Assembly: GCF_014656215.1 (NCBI RefSeq)
Contig: NZ_BNBZ01000018.1
Span: 95,000-158,999, forward strand
DNA: 64,000 bases
DNA from: Streptomyces zaomyceticus
Lineage (GTDB): Bacteria > Actinomycetota > Actinomycetes > Streptomycetales > Streptomycetaceae
Direction: 5' to 3'
The notes beneath the pieces are model-generated. The model worked only from the letters and a program-made list of their open reading frames with translations. It ran no database searches and was not told where the DNA came from. Positions 35,805 to 44,741 of the stretch are shown piece by piece. The stretch's first letter is position 1; every line of letters begins with the position of its first letter. The translations under genes were made by a program, and so were the position numbers.

Positions 35805-36521
35805 TCAGCGGCGTCGGCGGGTCTTACTCGTCCGGGCCGCCTTGGCCCGCTTGGCGGCGAACCTCACACCACCCGGGCTCTCGCCGACCTCCACGCGGAC
35901 GACCGTGGACAGCGGATCGACGATCCCCTCGCCCACGTGCAGCACCGAGGTCTCCACCACACCGAGCCGGGAGAGCGCGGCGCGAGCACCGACGATCTCC
36001 TCCTCTGCGGTGTCGCCCTTGAGCGCCAGCATCTCCCCGTACGGCCGCAACAGGGGAACTCCCCAGCCGGCCAGCCGGTCGAGCGGCGCCACCGCGCGAG
36101 CCGTCACCACATGCACGGGCGTGATCTTGCCGAGCATCTCCTCGGCGCGCCCCCGGGCCACGGTCACATGGTCGAGACCGAGCATCTCGACCACTTCCTG
36201 GAGGAAGTTCGTCCGGCGAAGGAGCGGCTCCAGGAGCGTGATCTTCAGATCGGGCCGGACCAGCGCCAGGGGGATGCCGGGAAGGCCGGCGCCCGAGCCC
36301 ACGTCGCAGACGGTGACGCCCTCGGGGACGACCTCCGAGAGGACGGCACAGTTGAGCAGGTGGCGCTCCCACAGTCGCGGGACCTCACGCGGGCCGATCA
36401 GGCCGCGCTTCACGCCCGCGTCCGCGAGGAGCTCGGCGTACCGTACGGCCTCCGGGAAGTACTCACCGAAGACTGTCCGCGCCTGCTCCGGAGCCTCGGG
36501 GAGCTCCGCTGCCTCCGTCAC
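35805..36521 (-). CDS. rsmG: 16S rRNA (guanine527-N7)-methyltransferase
   Basis: 238 residues, formerly GidB. It uses S-adenosylmethionine to methylate G527 of 16S rRNA; loss gives low-level streptomycin resistance. The methyl-donor motif is VCDVGSGAGLPGIPLAL, and VVTARAVAPLDRLAGW is diagnostic. A basic C-terminal tail ends in KTRRRR. GTG 36521 is preferred to ATG 36545 because GGAAGGACGG precedes it. It lies between khpB and parA in the conserved origin cluster. Confidence 0.95.
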   Translation of the reverse strand: MTEAAELPEAPEQARTVFGEYFPEAVRYAELLADAGVKRGLIGPREVPRLWERHLLNCAVLSEVVPEGVTVCDVGSGAGLPGIPLALVRPDLKITLLEPLLRRTNFLQEVVEMLGLDHVTVARGRAEEMLGKITPVHVVTARAVAPLDRLAGWGVPLLRPYGEMLALKGDTAEEEIVGARAALSRLGVVETSVLHVGEGIVDPLSTVVRVEVGESPGGVRFAAKRAKAARTSKTRRRR

Positions 36522-36638
36522 GGGAACCGTCCTTCCGTACCGCACGCATCGCGTGCGAGCGCACTGTGGTGGCTGACTATCAGGCTGACAAAGATCGGCC
36601 CCGCCTGCGAACAGACGGGGCCGACACTACGTGAGGGT

Positions 36639-37148
36639 TCAGGCCGGGAGTACAACGACGAAGCGCTGCGGCTCCTCGCCCTCGGACTCGCTGCGCAGAC
36701 CGGCGGCGGCGATCGCGTCATGCACGACCTTGCGCTCGAACGGCGTCATCGGGTCCAGCTTCACCGGCTGACCGGTGGACTTCACCTCGACCGCGGCCTT
36801 GGCGCCCAGCTCGGCGAGCTCAGCGCGCTTCTTGGCACGGAAGCCGGCGATGTCGAGCATCAGACGGCTGCGGTCACCGGTCTCCCGGTGCACGGCCAGC
36901 CGGGTCAGCTCCTGGAGGGCCTCCAGGACCTCACCGTCACGGCCGACAAGCTTCTGCAGCTCACGGGCCGAGTCGCTGATGATCGAAACCGCAGCCCGGT
37001 CCGCCTCGACGTCCATGTCGATGTCGCCGTCGAGGTCGGCGATGTCGAGCAGACCCTCGAGGTAGTCGGCAGCGATCTCACCCTCCTGCTCCAGGCGGGT
37101 CAGGGTGTCGCCACCCTCGGCGGCGGCGGAGGTGGTGCCTTCCGTCAC
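36639..37148 (-). CDS. khpB: KhpB/Jag-type R3H and KH RNA-binding protein
   Basis: 169 residues. An acidic N-terminus precedes a KH-like domain (ELQKLVGRDGEVLEALQELTRLAVHRETGDRSRLMLDIAGFR) and an R3H domain (DPMTPFERKVVHDAIAAAGLRSESEGEEPQRFVVV). The classical Jag-N domain is absent, as in other actinobacteria. Relatives bind RNA as a complex with KhpA and affect cell division and wall synthesis. It starts ATG 37148 with AGGAGTCC upstream, 29 bases beyond the yidC stop. Confidence 0.9.
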   Translation of the reverse strand: MTEGTTSAAAEGGDTLTRLEQEGEIAADYLEGLLDIADLDGDIDMDVEADRAAVSIISDSARELQKLVGRDGEVLEALQELTRLAVHRETGDRSRLMLDIAGFRAKKRAELAELGAKAAVEVKSTGQPVKLDPMTPFERKVVHDAIAAAGLRSESEGEEPQRFVVVLPA

Positions 37149-37177
37149 GGATGGACTCCTTCTTGCTTCGACGAGGC

Positions 37178-38494
37178 TTACTTCTTGGAGGACGGGTGCT
37201 TGGGCCGCTGCTGGCCCTTGCGCTGTCCGGACTTGCCCTGCTGACGGGACCCTCCGGAATTGGCGCGGGGACGCGCGGGCTTGTCGCCCTGAGCCTCGTC
37301 CTTCGCTTCTTCCTTGGCCGGACCCTGGGGCTTCTTCTCGAGCGAGGTGGTCGGCGCCTCTTCGGCGGCCGGCTCGGAGTCGTCCTCGGTGTCCTTCACC
37401 ACGCCGTGCTGAGCGGCGGCGGCCTGGCGCTGGGACTTGGTCTGACGCTTGGGCTGCTGGCGCCTGGCGGTGGCACCGCCCTCGGCCTCGGCCTCGATGG
37501 TGTCGCTCTTGATCACGGTGCCGTCGGGCTGGGCGGCGAAGCCGGCCTTGGTCAGGCCCGAGAAGAAGCGGCGCTCGTTCTCGTTGCGGTCGCTGGTGCT
37601 CTTGGCGACGATCACCTTGACGATGGTCTTGCGCCGGCGTCCGCGGACCTCACCGTGCTGCGTGATGCTCTTCAGCAGGCGCTGGAGGTAGGAGTCCTGC
37701 GCCTTGCTGCCCGGGGTCGGGTTCTGGTTGATCACGTACATCTGCTGGCCCATGGTCCACACGTTGGTGGTCAGCCAGTAGACGAGGACACCGACGGGGA
37801 AGTTGATGCCCATGACGGCGAAGATCACCGGGAAGATGTACATGAGCATCTTCTGCTGCTGCATGTACGGCGTCTTCACGGAGAGGTCGACGTTCTTCAT
37901 CATCAGCTGGCGCTGGGTGAAGAACTGCGAGGCCGACATCATGACGATCATGACCGCGGTGACGATGCGGACCGAGGTCAGCGAGGCGTCGAGAGCGGCG
38001 ACCTCAGCGGCGCTGTCCGTGAACTTCGAGGCCAGCGGGGCACCGAAGATGTGGGCCTGACGGGCGCTGGCGAGCAGCGGGCCGTCGATGACGCCGATCT
38101 CCTTGCCCGAGGCGATCGAGGACAGCACGTGGTACAGGGCGAAGAAGAACGGCGACTGCGCCAGGATGGGAAGGCACGAGGAGAGCGGGTTGGTACCCGT
38201 CTCCTTGTACAGCTTCATCATCTCTTCGGACTGACGCTGCTTGTCGCTCTTGTAGCGCTCCTGGATCGCCTTCATCTTCGGCTGGAGCGCCTGCATGTTC
38301 CGGGTCGACTTGATCTGCTTGACGAACAGCGGGATCAGACAGATCCGGATCAGCACCACAAGGGACACGATCGACAGGCCCCAGGCCCAGCCTGTGTCCG
38401 GGCCGAAGATCGCCCCGTACACCTTGTGGAACTGGACGATGACCCAGGAAACGGGCCAGGTGATGAAGCTGAACAGACTGGCAATCGTGTCCAC
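37178..38494 (-). CDS. yidC: Membrane protein insertase YidC
   Basis: 438 residues, YidC/Oxa1 family without the large periplasmic domain of Gram-negative forms. The five-helix core starts SLFSFITWPVSWVIVQFHKVYG; the conserved cytoplasmic hairpin MQALQPKMKAIQERYKSDKQRQSEEMMKLYKETG and helix LSSCLPILAQSPFFFALYHVL are clear. The C-terminal 150 residues are basic and low-complexity, probably ribosome-contacting. It inserts membrane proteins alone or with SecYEG. GTG 38494 lies three bases past the yidD stop, so the two are translationally linked. Confidence 0.96.
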   Translation of the reverse strand: MDTIASLFSFITWPVSWVIVQFHKVYGAIFGPDTGWAWGLSIVSLVVLIRICLIPLFVKQIKSTRNMQALQPKMKAIQERYKSDKQRQSEEMMKLYKETGTNPLSSCLPILAQSPFFFALYHVLSSIASGKEIGVIDGPLLASARQAHIFGAPLASKFTDSAAEVAALDASLTSVRIVTAVMIVMMSASQFFTQRQLMMKNVDLSVKTPYMQQQKMLMYIFPVIFAVMGINFPVGVLVYWLTTNVWTMGQQMYVINQNPTPGSKAQDSYLQRLLKSITQHGEVRGRRRKTIVKVIVAKSTSDRNENERRFFSGLTKAGFAAQPDGTVIKSDTIEAEAEGGATARRQQPKRQTKSQRQAAAAQHGVVKDTEDDSEPAAEEAPTTSLEKKPQGPAKEEAKDEAQGDKPARPRANSGGSRQQGKSGQRKGQQRPKHPSSKK

Positions 38495-38497
38495 TAA

Positions 38498-38824
38498 TCA
38501 GGCTCCTTGAGCATTGGGCGAAGTCTCTGCGGCCGGGCTCGTCTCGGCGGTGGAACCGCCCTTGTCGCCACGCAGCGCGTTCCTCAGCATTTCGTGCCAG
38601 CGGGGGCGCTTACGCGGGGGGACATGGTCCACACCGCCGGGCGACCACGGGTTGCACCGCAGGATGCGCCAAGCGGTCAGGGCTGTGCCCTTGATCGCGC
38701 CATGCCGGTCGATGGCCGTGAATCCGTAGTGGGAACACGACGGGTAGTACCGGCAGACGGGTCCCAGAAGAGGGCTGATCGTCCACTGGTACAGCTTGAT
38801 GAGAGCCAGCAGCGGGTACTTCAT
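38498..38824 (-). CDS. yidD: Membrane protein insertion efficiency factor YidD
   Basis: 108 residues. The conserved core is LIKLYQWTISPLLGPVCRYYPSCSHYGFTAIDRHG, with the paired cysteines of the family (DUF37), then ALTAWRILRCNPWSPGGVDHVP. It assists YidC-dependent insertion at the membrane. ATG 38824 overlaps the rnpA stop by four bases. Order rpmH-rnpA-yidD-yidC is the universal bacterial arrangement. Confidence 0.95.
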   Translation of the reverse strand: MKYPLLALIKLYQWTISPLLGPVCRYYPSCSHYGFTAIDRHGAIKGTALTAWRILRCNPWSPGGVDHVPPRKRPRWHEMLRNALRGDKGGSTAETSPAAETSPNAQGA

Positions 38825-39192
38825 CGCGTGCCACCTCCCAGAAGCCGCTGGAGAGCGGCGTCCAGGTCTCGGGCCAGCTGTGCGTGGTCGGCGTCGCCGG
38901 CTCCGGGCAACGCCCGTACGACCACCAGGCTACCGGGGGGCAGCTCGGTGAGTCGGTCGCGGACGAGGTGGCGCAGACGACGCTTCACTTGGTTGCGCAC
39001 GACCGCAACGCCCACGGCCTTGCTCACGACGAAACCCGCACGTGCCGGGGAAGCGCTCTCCCCAGGCGCGTGCGGGCTCGTTGCACCGCTGCGTAGGTGG
39101 ACGACGAGGAGCGGGCGACCGGCCCGGCGACCTCGGCGTACCGCGGTTGCGAAGTCCTCGCGCCGCCTCAGCCGATTCTCGGTAGGCAGCAC
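38821..39192 (-). CDS. rnpA: Ribonuclease P protein component
   Basis: 123 residues, basic. It aids the RNase P RNA in removing tRNA 5' leaders. The RNR signature is VRNQVKRRLRHLVRDRL, preceded by AGFVVSKAVGVAV. The N-terminus MLPTENRLRRREDFATAVRRGRRAG is typical. It lies 20 bases after rpmH and overlaps yidD. Confidence 0.96.
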   Translation of the reverse strand: MLPTENRLRRREDFATAVRRGRRAGRPLLVVHLRSGATSPHAPGESASPARAGFVVSKAVGVAVVRNQVKRRLRHLVRDRLTELPPGSLVVVRALPGAGDADHAQLARDLDAALQRLLGGGTR

Positions 39193-39212
39193 GTCATGAC
39201 CTGTTAAGCAGA

Positions 39213-39350
39213 TCAGGCGGACAGCTCAGAGCGACCCTTGGAACGGCGGTTCGCAAGGATGGCTCGGCCGGCACGCGTACGCATCCGCAGGCGGAAGCCG
39301 TGGGTCTTGGCGCGACGACGGTTGTTCGGCTGGAAGGTGCGCTTGCTCAC
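39213..39350 (-). CDS. rpmH: 50S ribosomal protein L34
   Basis: 45 residues, read directly from the minus strand: it starts MSKRTFQPNNRRRAKTHGF and ends GRSELSA. The length and the block GFRLRMRTRAGRAILANRR are diagnostic for bL34. GTG 39350 is preceded by GGAGCCCCCGA. It heads the rpmH-rnpA-yidD-yidC-khpB-rsmG-parA-parB strand and diverges from dnaA. Confidence 0.97.
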   Translation of the reverse strand: MSKRTFQPNNRRRAKTHGFRLRMRTRAGRAILANRRSKGRSELSA

Positions 39351-39746
39351 TCGGGGGCTCCAGAAATGATTCGTAGATGGCGGGACATCGCCTGGCTGTC
39401 ACCGTGCGCCCACGAGTAGCTCGCAATACGCCCGAGTGCACCGCTACACGATCACAGACCGTGATCTTTGCCCATCGGAGGCAGGCGGCAGCAGCCATCG
39501 ACAACTCGACCTGGTTACGGTACGCGCGGCTACGCCATCCGGTCAAACCGACCTGTCGCCACCTCCCATTGTGCACAGGCTGTGGACAACAACTTGAACC
39601 ACGTCATCCGCCACGACTACCGTGGATGGACTCCACAATCTTTTCCGTTCTGTCCTTACCTGTCCTCACGGACCTGTCCTCACGGACATCGACCCACTGT
39701 CCCCCGAAAACCACACCATCGTGGGACCTGCGAGAAAGCGTGCCCT
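39351..39746. promoter_or_regulatory. rpmH-dnaA divergent intergenic region
   Basis: This 396-bp region must hold both the rpmH and dnaA promoters. It contains a perfect DnaA box, TTGTCCACA on the minus strand at 39581-39589, about 160 bp before dnaA, consistent with dnaA autoregulation. It also holds a hairpin GATCAC-AGACC-GTGATC (39450-39466). I cannot place -10/-35 elements with confidence, and no gene is visible. Confidence 0.7.
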
Positions 39747-41513
39747 GTGGCTGACGTACCTGCCGATCTTGCCGCAGTGTGGCCACGCGTCCTCGAGCAC
39801 CTTCTCGCCGAGGGCCAGCAGGGGATCGAGCCCAAGGACAAGCAGTGGATCGAGCGCTGCCAGCCTCTCGCCCTGGTCGCCGACACCGCGCTCCTCGCGG
39901 TGCCCAACGAGTGGGGCAAGCGCGTCCTCGAGGGCCGGCTCGCCCCGCTGATCAGCGAGACCCTCAGCCGTGAGTGCGGCCGCCCGATCCGGATCGCGAT
40001 CACCGTGGACGACTCCGTCGGCGAGCCCACGCCCCCCGCGCCCCCGACGCAGCAGCTGCAGCAGGGCCGCTACGACGAGCGCCCGCAGCCCGAGCCGTAC
40101 GAGAAGTACGACGGCTACGGCCACCGGCCCCTGCCCGACGACGGACTGCCCACCGCTCGCCCGGCCTACCCGGACTACCCGCAGCAGCGGCCCGACCCCG
40201 GCGCCTGGCCGCGCACCCAGGAGGACCTGTCCTGGCAGCAGCCCCGGCTGGGCGGCTACCAGGAGCGGGCTCCGTACACCGGCCCCGAGCAGCCCCGCCA
40301 GTCGCGCTACGACGAGCCGTCCCGCGGCTACGAGCAGCAGCGGCCGGAGCGTGCCGAGCTCCCCGACCCGCAGAACCTCGGCGCCCGCCCCGGTCCCCGG
40401 CCGGGCGGCCCGATGGGTGTCCCGGGCGGCGGTCAGGGCTCCTCCACCTCCGGGCAGGGCGCCGGCGCCCCCGGCGAGCAGCACGCGCGCCTCAACCCCA
40501 AGTACCTCTTCGACACCTTCGTCATCGGTTCCTCGAACCGCTTCGCGCACGCGGCCGCCGTGGCGGTGGCCGAGGCGCCGGCGAAGGCGTACAACCCGCT
40601 GTTCATCTACGGGGAGTCGGGCCTCGGCAAGACCCATCTGCTGCACGCGATCGGGCACTACGCGCGGAGCCTCTACCCGGGTACCCGCGTGCGGTACGTG
40701 AGCTCCGAGGAGTTCACCAACGAGTTCATCAACTCGATCCGCGACGGCAAGGGCGACGCCTTCCGCAAGCGCTACCGCGATGTGGACATCCTGCTCGTCG
40801 ACGACATCCAGTTCCTCGCGAGCAAGGAGTCGACGCAGGAGGAGTTCTTCCACACCTTCAACACCCTGCACAACGCGAACAAGCAGATCGTGCTCTCCTC
40901 GGACCGGCCGCCCCGGCAGCTGGTGACCCTGGAGGACCGGCTCCGCAACCGCTTCGAGTGGGGCCTCACCACCGACGTGCAGCCGCCGGAGCTGGAGACG
41001 CGTATCGCGATCCTCCGCAAGAAGGCGGTGCAGGACCAGCTCAACGCTCCGCCGGAGGTGCTGGAGTTCATCGCGTCCCGGATCTCGCGGAACATCCGTG
41101 AGCTGGAGGGCGCGCTGATCCGGGTGACGGCCTTCGCGAGCCTCAACCGGCAGCCGGTGGACCTCGGGCTCACCGAGATCGTCCTCAAGGACCTGATCCC
41201 GGGCGGCGAGGACTCGTCGCCGGAGATCACGGCACCGGCCATCATGGCGGCCACCGCCGACTACTTCGGTCTGACGGTGGAGGACCTCTGCGGATCCTCG
41301 CGCAGCCGCGTCCTGGTGACGGCCCGGCAGATCGCCATGTATCTGTGCCGTGAGCTCACGGACCTGTCGCTGCCCAAGATCGGCGCGCAGTTCGGCGGCC
41401 GCGACCACACGACGGTGATGCACGCGGACCGGAAGATCCGTGCCCTGATGGCGGAGCGGCGCTCCATCTACAACCAGGTCACCGAGCTCACCAACCGCAT
41501 CAAGAACGGCTGA
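39747..41513 (+). CDS. dnaA: Chromosomal replication initiator DnaA
   Basis: 588 residues. Domain I (about 1-90) begins VADVPADLAAVWPRVLEHL; domain II (about 90-245) is an unusually long Pro/Gln/Tyr/Arg-rich linker, typical of Streptomyces; the AAA+ domain has Walker A GESGLGKT near 289-296 and Walker B LLVDDIQFL; domain IV ends with the box-binding GGRDHTTVMHADRKI. It melts oriC and loads DnaB. GTG 39747 is the start; the frame from 39468 is upstream non-coding. A terminator follows the stop, then oriC. Confidence 0.98.
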   Translation: MADVPADLAAVWPRVLEHLLAEGQQGIEPKDKQWIERCQPLALVADTALLAVPNEWGKRVLEGRLAPLISETLSRECGRPIRIAITVDDSVGEPTPPAPPTQQLQQGRYDERPQPEPYEKYDGYGHRPLPDDGLPTARPAYPDYPQQRPDPGAWPRTQEDLSWQQPRLGGYQERAPYTGPEQPRQSRYDEPSRGYEQQRPERAELPDPQNLGARPGPRPGGPMGVPGGGQGSSTSGQGAGAPGEQHARLNPKYLFDTFVIGSSNRFAHAAAVAVAEAPAKAYNPLFIYGESGLGKTHLLHAIGHYARSLYPGTRVRYVSSEEFTNEFINSIRDGKGDAFRKRYRDVDILLVDDIQFLASKESTQEEFFHTFNTLHNANKQIVLSSDRPPRQLVTLEDRLRNRFEWGLTTDVQPPELETRIAILRKKAVQDQLNAPPEVLEFIASRISRNIRELEGALIRVTAFASLNRQPVDLGLTEIVLKDLIPGGEDSSPEITAPAIMAATADYFGLTVEDLCGSSRSRVLVTARQIAMYLCRELTDLSLPKIGAQFGGRDHTTVMHADRKIRALMAERRSIYNQVTELTNRIKNG

Positions 41514-42527
41514 CGGCCGACTGACCGACTGACCGACGGGCCGCAGCCGGCCTCCGACAGGGCGTTCCGGGACACCTCCCGGGGCGCCCTTCGGCGTTCC
41601 CGGAGTTCTCCGGAGCCCCGAGGAACCTCTCGGGCACCTCTCGGGAACCTCTGTGGATGTTCTCCAGAAACGCTTCAGAGGCCCGCCGGAGTCCATCCGG
41701 AGCCCTCGGGAGGCGGTCCCGAAGCCCTCGTCGAGCGCTCGTGGAGCCCTGTCCGAGCCCTGCCGGACCCCGCTCGGGGCCCTACGGCAACCTCGTCCGG
41801 GGGACGGGCTGTTCGATTACTCCGTTCCGGTGGCGGGTTCTCCACAGATTGGGGGATGATCTCCCGTCCACAGGGTGGGGACTGTCGAGTTATCCGGATC
41901 GTGTCCACAGGCTGGACTGTTGACAGATCATCACCCCAGGTCAGGCCCTTGTGGAATTGTTGGTAAAAGATCTCCACAGGCTGTGGACAAGACTTTCGTC
42001 CACAGGGGGTCCGGAGGGTTGTCCACCGGCTGCCCACAGGGCCGGGTCCGTTGCCCACAGCTTCTCCACACCCCTGTCCACTGTTCGGCAACGAATCACC
42101 CCCTCTCACCGCGTCGAGTGAAAGCCGTCACACCAAGGAGGACGGTTGGGCTGTGGGGAACGTGGGTAAAGCTGGGGACAGCGCTGGGGAGAACTCCCCG
42201 TGGCCTGTGTACCGGGTGTGCAGAACTTTCGGGTGTCCACAGAGAACCCCAGTTGTCCACCGGCTCCACCCACAGGCGCAGTGGACAAAAAACCGGGCCT
42301 GACCTGCGAAAACGACGTTATCCACCGTTTCCACAGGCCCTACTACTACTCCCACATAGAGTTAGCCCGGAATCCGCTTCGAAGTGGGGCCTGTGCACAA
42401 CTCGGCGCCGGAGCTCCGACCCGCTCTCGTCTCGACTTGACCCCGAGCAGCACCGAGTGTCGGCGGCGTACGTCAGACTGGTTCCCGCAGTCGACGAAGA
42501 GCCAGCAACAAGCAGGAGGCGGTTCCG
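41514..42527. other. oriC: Chromosomal origin of replication oriC
   Basis: The dnaA-dnaN intergenic region of about 1 kb holds about 17 DnaA boxes matching (T/C)(T/C)NTCCACA or one base off. Plus strand: 41838, 41864, 41901, 41970, 41996, 42030, 42051, 42062, 42233, 42327; minus strand: 41652, 41982 (perfect TTGTCCACA), 42152, 42280; near-copies ending CCACC at 42019, 42253 and 42318. The number and position fit Streptomyces oriC. No strongly AT-rich unwinding block stands out; the lowest GC is near 41940-41975. Confidence 0.93.
41559..41592 (+). terminator. Terminator after dnaA
   Basis: AGGGCGTTCCGGGA (41559-41572) pairs with TCCCGGGGCGCCCT (41577-41590) over 14 bp with two G-U pairs, followed by TCGG, at the dnaA-proximal edge of oriC. 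Confidence 0.7.
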
Positions 42528-43658
42528 GTGAAGATCCGGGTGGAGCGCGACGTACTTGCCGAGGCGGTGGCCTGGGTGGCCCGCAGCCTCCCGGCCCGTC
42601 CGCCGGCTCCCGTACTCGCGGGCCTTCTGCTGAAGGCCGAGGACGGCGCGCTGAGCTTCTCGAGCTTCGACTACGAGGTCTCGGCCCGCGTCTCCGTCGA
42701 GGCGGAGGTCGAGGAGGACGGCACCGTCCTGGTCTCCGGCCGACTGCTCGCCGACATCTGCCGCGCCCTCCCCAACCGTCCGGTGGAGATTTCCACAGAC
42801 GGTGTACGGGCGACCGTGGTCTGCGGCTCCTCCCGCTTCACCCTCCACACCCTGCCCGTGGAGGAGTACCCGGCGCTGCCGGAGATGCCCACCGCGACCG
42901 GCACCGTCCCCGGTGAGGTCTTCGCCTCCGCCGCCGCCCAGGTGGCGATCGCCGCGGGCCGTGACGACACGCTGCCCGTCCTCACCGGTGTGCGCATCGA
43001 GATCGAGGGCGACACGGTCACCCTGGCCTCCACCGACCGCTACCGCTTCGCGGTCCGCGAGTTCCTGTGGAAGCCGGAGTCCCCGGACGCCTCCGCGGTC
43101 GCCCTGGTGCCCGCGAAGACCCTCCTGGACACCGCCAAGGCACTCACCAGCGGCGACACGGTCACCCTGGCGCTCTCGGGCTCCGGCAAGGGCGAGGGCC
43201 TCATCGGCTTCGAGGGCGCGGGCCGCCGCACCACCACCCGTCTCCTCGAGGGCGATCTGCCGAAGTACCGGACGCTCTTCCCCACCGAGTTCAACTCGGT
43301 CGCGGTGATCGAGACCGCGCCGTTCGTCGAGGCCGTCAAGCGTGTGGCCCTGGTGGCCGAGCGCAACACCCCGGTCCGGCTGAGCTTCGAGCAGGGCGTG
43401 CTGATCCTGGAGGCCGGCTCCAGCGACGACGCACAGGCTGTGGAGCGGGTGGACGCGCAGCTGGAGGGCGACGACATCTCGATCGCCTTCAACCCGACCT
43501 TCCTGCTGGACGGTCTGAGCGCGATCGACTCCCCGGTCGCCCAGCTCTCCTTCACGACCTCCACCAAGCCCGCGCTGCTGAGCGGCAAGCCGGCCGTGGA
43601 CGCCGAGGCGGACGAGGCGTACAAGTACCTGATCATGCCGGTGCGACTGTCCGGTTGA
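42528..43658 (+). CDS. dnaN: DNA polymerase III sliding clamp (beta subunit)
   Basis: 376 residues in the three-domain clamp layout. MKIRVERDVLAEAVAWVARSLPARPPAPVLAGLLL opens domain 1, and the end PTFLLDGLSAIDSPVAQLSFTTSTKPALLSG...YKYLIMPVRL is the partner-binding C-terminus. Dimers encircle DNA and tether the replicase. GTG 42528 follows AGGAGGCGGTTCCG. A 10-bp terminator follows, so gnd is probably transcribed separately. Confidence 0.97.
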   Translation: MKIRVERDVLAEAVAWVARSLPARPPAPVLAGLLLKAEDGALSFSSFDYEVSARVSVEAEVEEDGTVLVSGRLLADICRALPNRPVEISTDGVRATVVCGSSRFTLHTLPVEEYPALPEMPTATGTVPGEVFASAAAQVAIAAGRDDTLPVLTGVRIEIEGDTVTLASTDRYRFAVREFLWKPESPDASAVALVPAKTLLDTAKALTSGDTVTLALSGSGKGEGLIGFEGAGRRTTTRLLEGDLPKYRTLFPTEFNSVAVIETAPFVEAVKRVALVAERNTPVRLSFEQGVLILEAGSSDDAQAVERVDAQLEGDDISIAFNPTFLLDGLSAIDSPVAQLSFTTSTKPALLSGKPAVDAEADEAYKYLIMPVRLSG

Positions 43659-43669
43659 TGCCGTCCGGG

Positions 43670-43694
43670 TCCCCGGGGGAAGCACCCCCGGGGA
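43670..43694 (+). terminator. Terminator after dnaN
   Basis: TCCCCGGGGG (43670-43679), AAGCA loop, CCCCCGGGGA (43685-43694): perfect 10-bp stem 12 bases after the dnaN stop. Confidence 0.75.
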
Positions 43695-43802
43695 GACCGC
43701 GGCCGGGGCATCGCCTGAGCGGCTGACCCCACAGGTGTGCATGCGGGTCCGGGCGTAGGCTCGGACCCGGGTAAACCGCACACGACGCTTAAGGAATCTC
43801 TG

Positions 43803-44681
43803 ATGGAGCTCGGTCTCGTCGGTCTCGGCAAGATGGGCGGCAACATGCGCGAGCGCATCCGCCGCGCAGGCCACACCGTCATCGGATACGACCGCAACCC
43901 GGACCTCGCCGATGTCCACAGCCTCGAAGAGCTTGTGGGCAAGCTCAAGGGTCCGCGCGTCGTGTGGGTCATGGTTCCGGCCGGTGCCGCGACCCAGTCC
44001 ACCATCGACGAGCTGGCCGACCTGCTCTCCCCCGGCGACATCGTCGTGGACGGCGGGAACTCCCGCTGGACCGACGACGAGAAGCACGCCGAGGAGCTGG
44101 CGGCCAAGGGCATCGGCTTCGTCGACTGCGGCGTCTCCGGCGGTGTCTGGGGCCTGGAGAACGGCTACGCGCTGATGTACGGCGGTTCCGCCGAGGACGT
44201 CGCGAAGGTCCAGCCGATCTTCGACGCCCTCAAGCCCGAGGGCGAGTTCGGCTCGGTCCACGCGGGCAAGGTCGGCGCCGGCCACTTCGCGAAGATGGTC
44301 CACAACGGCATCGAGTACGCGATGATGCAGGCCTACGCCGAGGGCTGGGAGCTCCTGGAGAAGGTCGACTCCGTCACCGACGTGCGCGAGGTCTTCCGCT
44401 CCTGGCAGGAGGGCACGGTCATCCGTTCCTGGCTGCTCGACCTCGCGGTCAACGCGCTGGACGAGGACGAGCACCTGGACCAGCTGCGCGGCTACGCCTC
44501 GGACTCCGGCGAGGGCCGGTGGACGGTCGAGGCCGCCATCGACAACGCCGTACCGCTGCCGGCGATCACCGCCTCGCTGTTCGCGCGGTTCGCCTCCCGT
44601 CAGGACGACTCCCCGCAGATGAAGATGATCGCCGCGCTGCGCAACCAGTTCGGTGGCCACGCGGTCGAGACGAAGAAGTAA
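43803..44681 (+). CDS. gnd: 6-phosphogluconate dehydrogenase (decarboxylating), short NAD-type
   Basis: 292 residues, the short form (about 300) rather than the 470-residue long form. The Rossmann loop is GLVGLGKMGGNM, and VIVDGGNS-like IVVDGGNSRW plus GVSGGVWGLENGYALMYGG match the substrate-binding block; GAGHFAKMVHNGIEY holds the catalytic Lys. It converts 6-phosphogluconate to ribulose-5-phosphate and CO2 in the pentose phosphate pathway; the short class is often NAD-linked. ATG 43803 follows TTAAGGAATCTCTG. Its place between dnaN and recF is conserved in Streptomyces and some other actinobacteria. Confidence 0.93.
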   Translation: MELGLVGLGKMGGNMRERIRRAGHTVIGYDRNPDLADVHSLEELVGKLKGPRVVWVMVPAGAATQSTIDELADLLSPGDIVVDGGNSRWTDDEKHAEELAAKGIGFVDCGVSGGVWGLENGYALMYGGSAEDVAKVQPIFDALKPEGEFGSVHAGKVGAGHFAKMVHNGIEYAMMQAYAEGWELLEKVDSVTDVREVFRSWQEGTVIRSWLLDLAVNALDEDEHLDQLRGYASDSGEGRWTVEAAIDNAVPLPAITASLFARFASRQDDSPQMKMIAALRNQFGGHAVETKK

Positions 44682-44687
44682 TCCACA

Positions 44688-44713
44688 GGCTGTGCACCCC
44701 GCGGTGCACAGCC
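44688..44713 (+). terminator. Terminator after gnd
   Basis: GGCTGTGCACC (44688-44698), CCGC, GGTGCACAGCC (44703-44713): perfect 11-bp stem between gnd and recF. Confidence 0.7.
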
Positions 44714-44741
44714 GCCGGGGGAAGAAGGTCGGCGCCCAACC

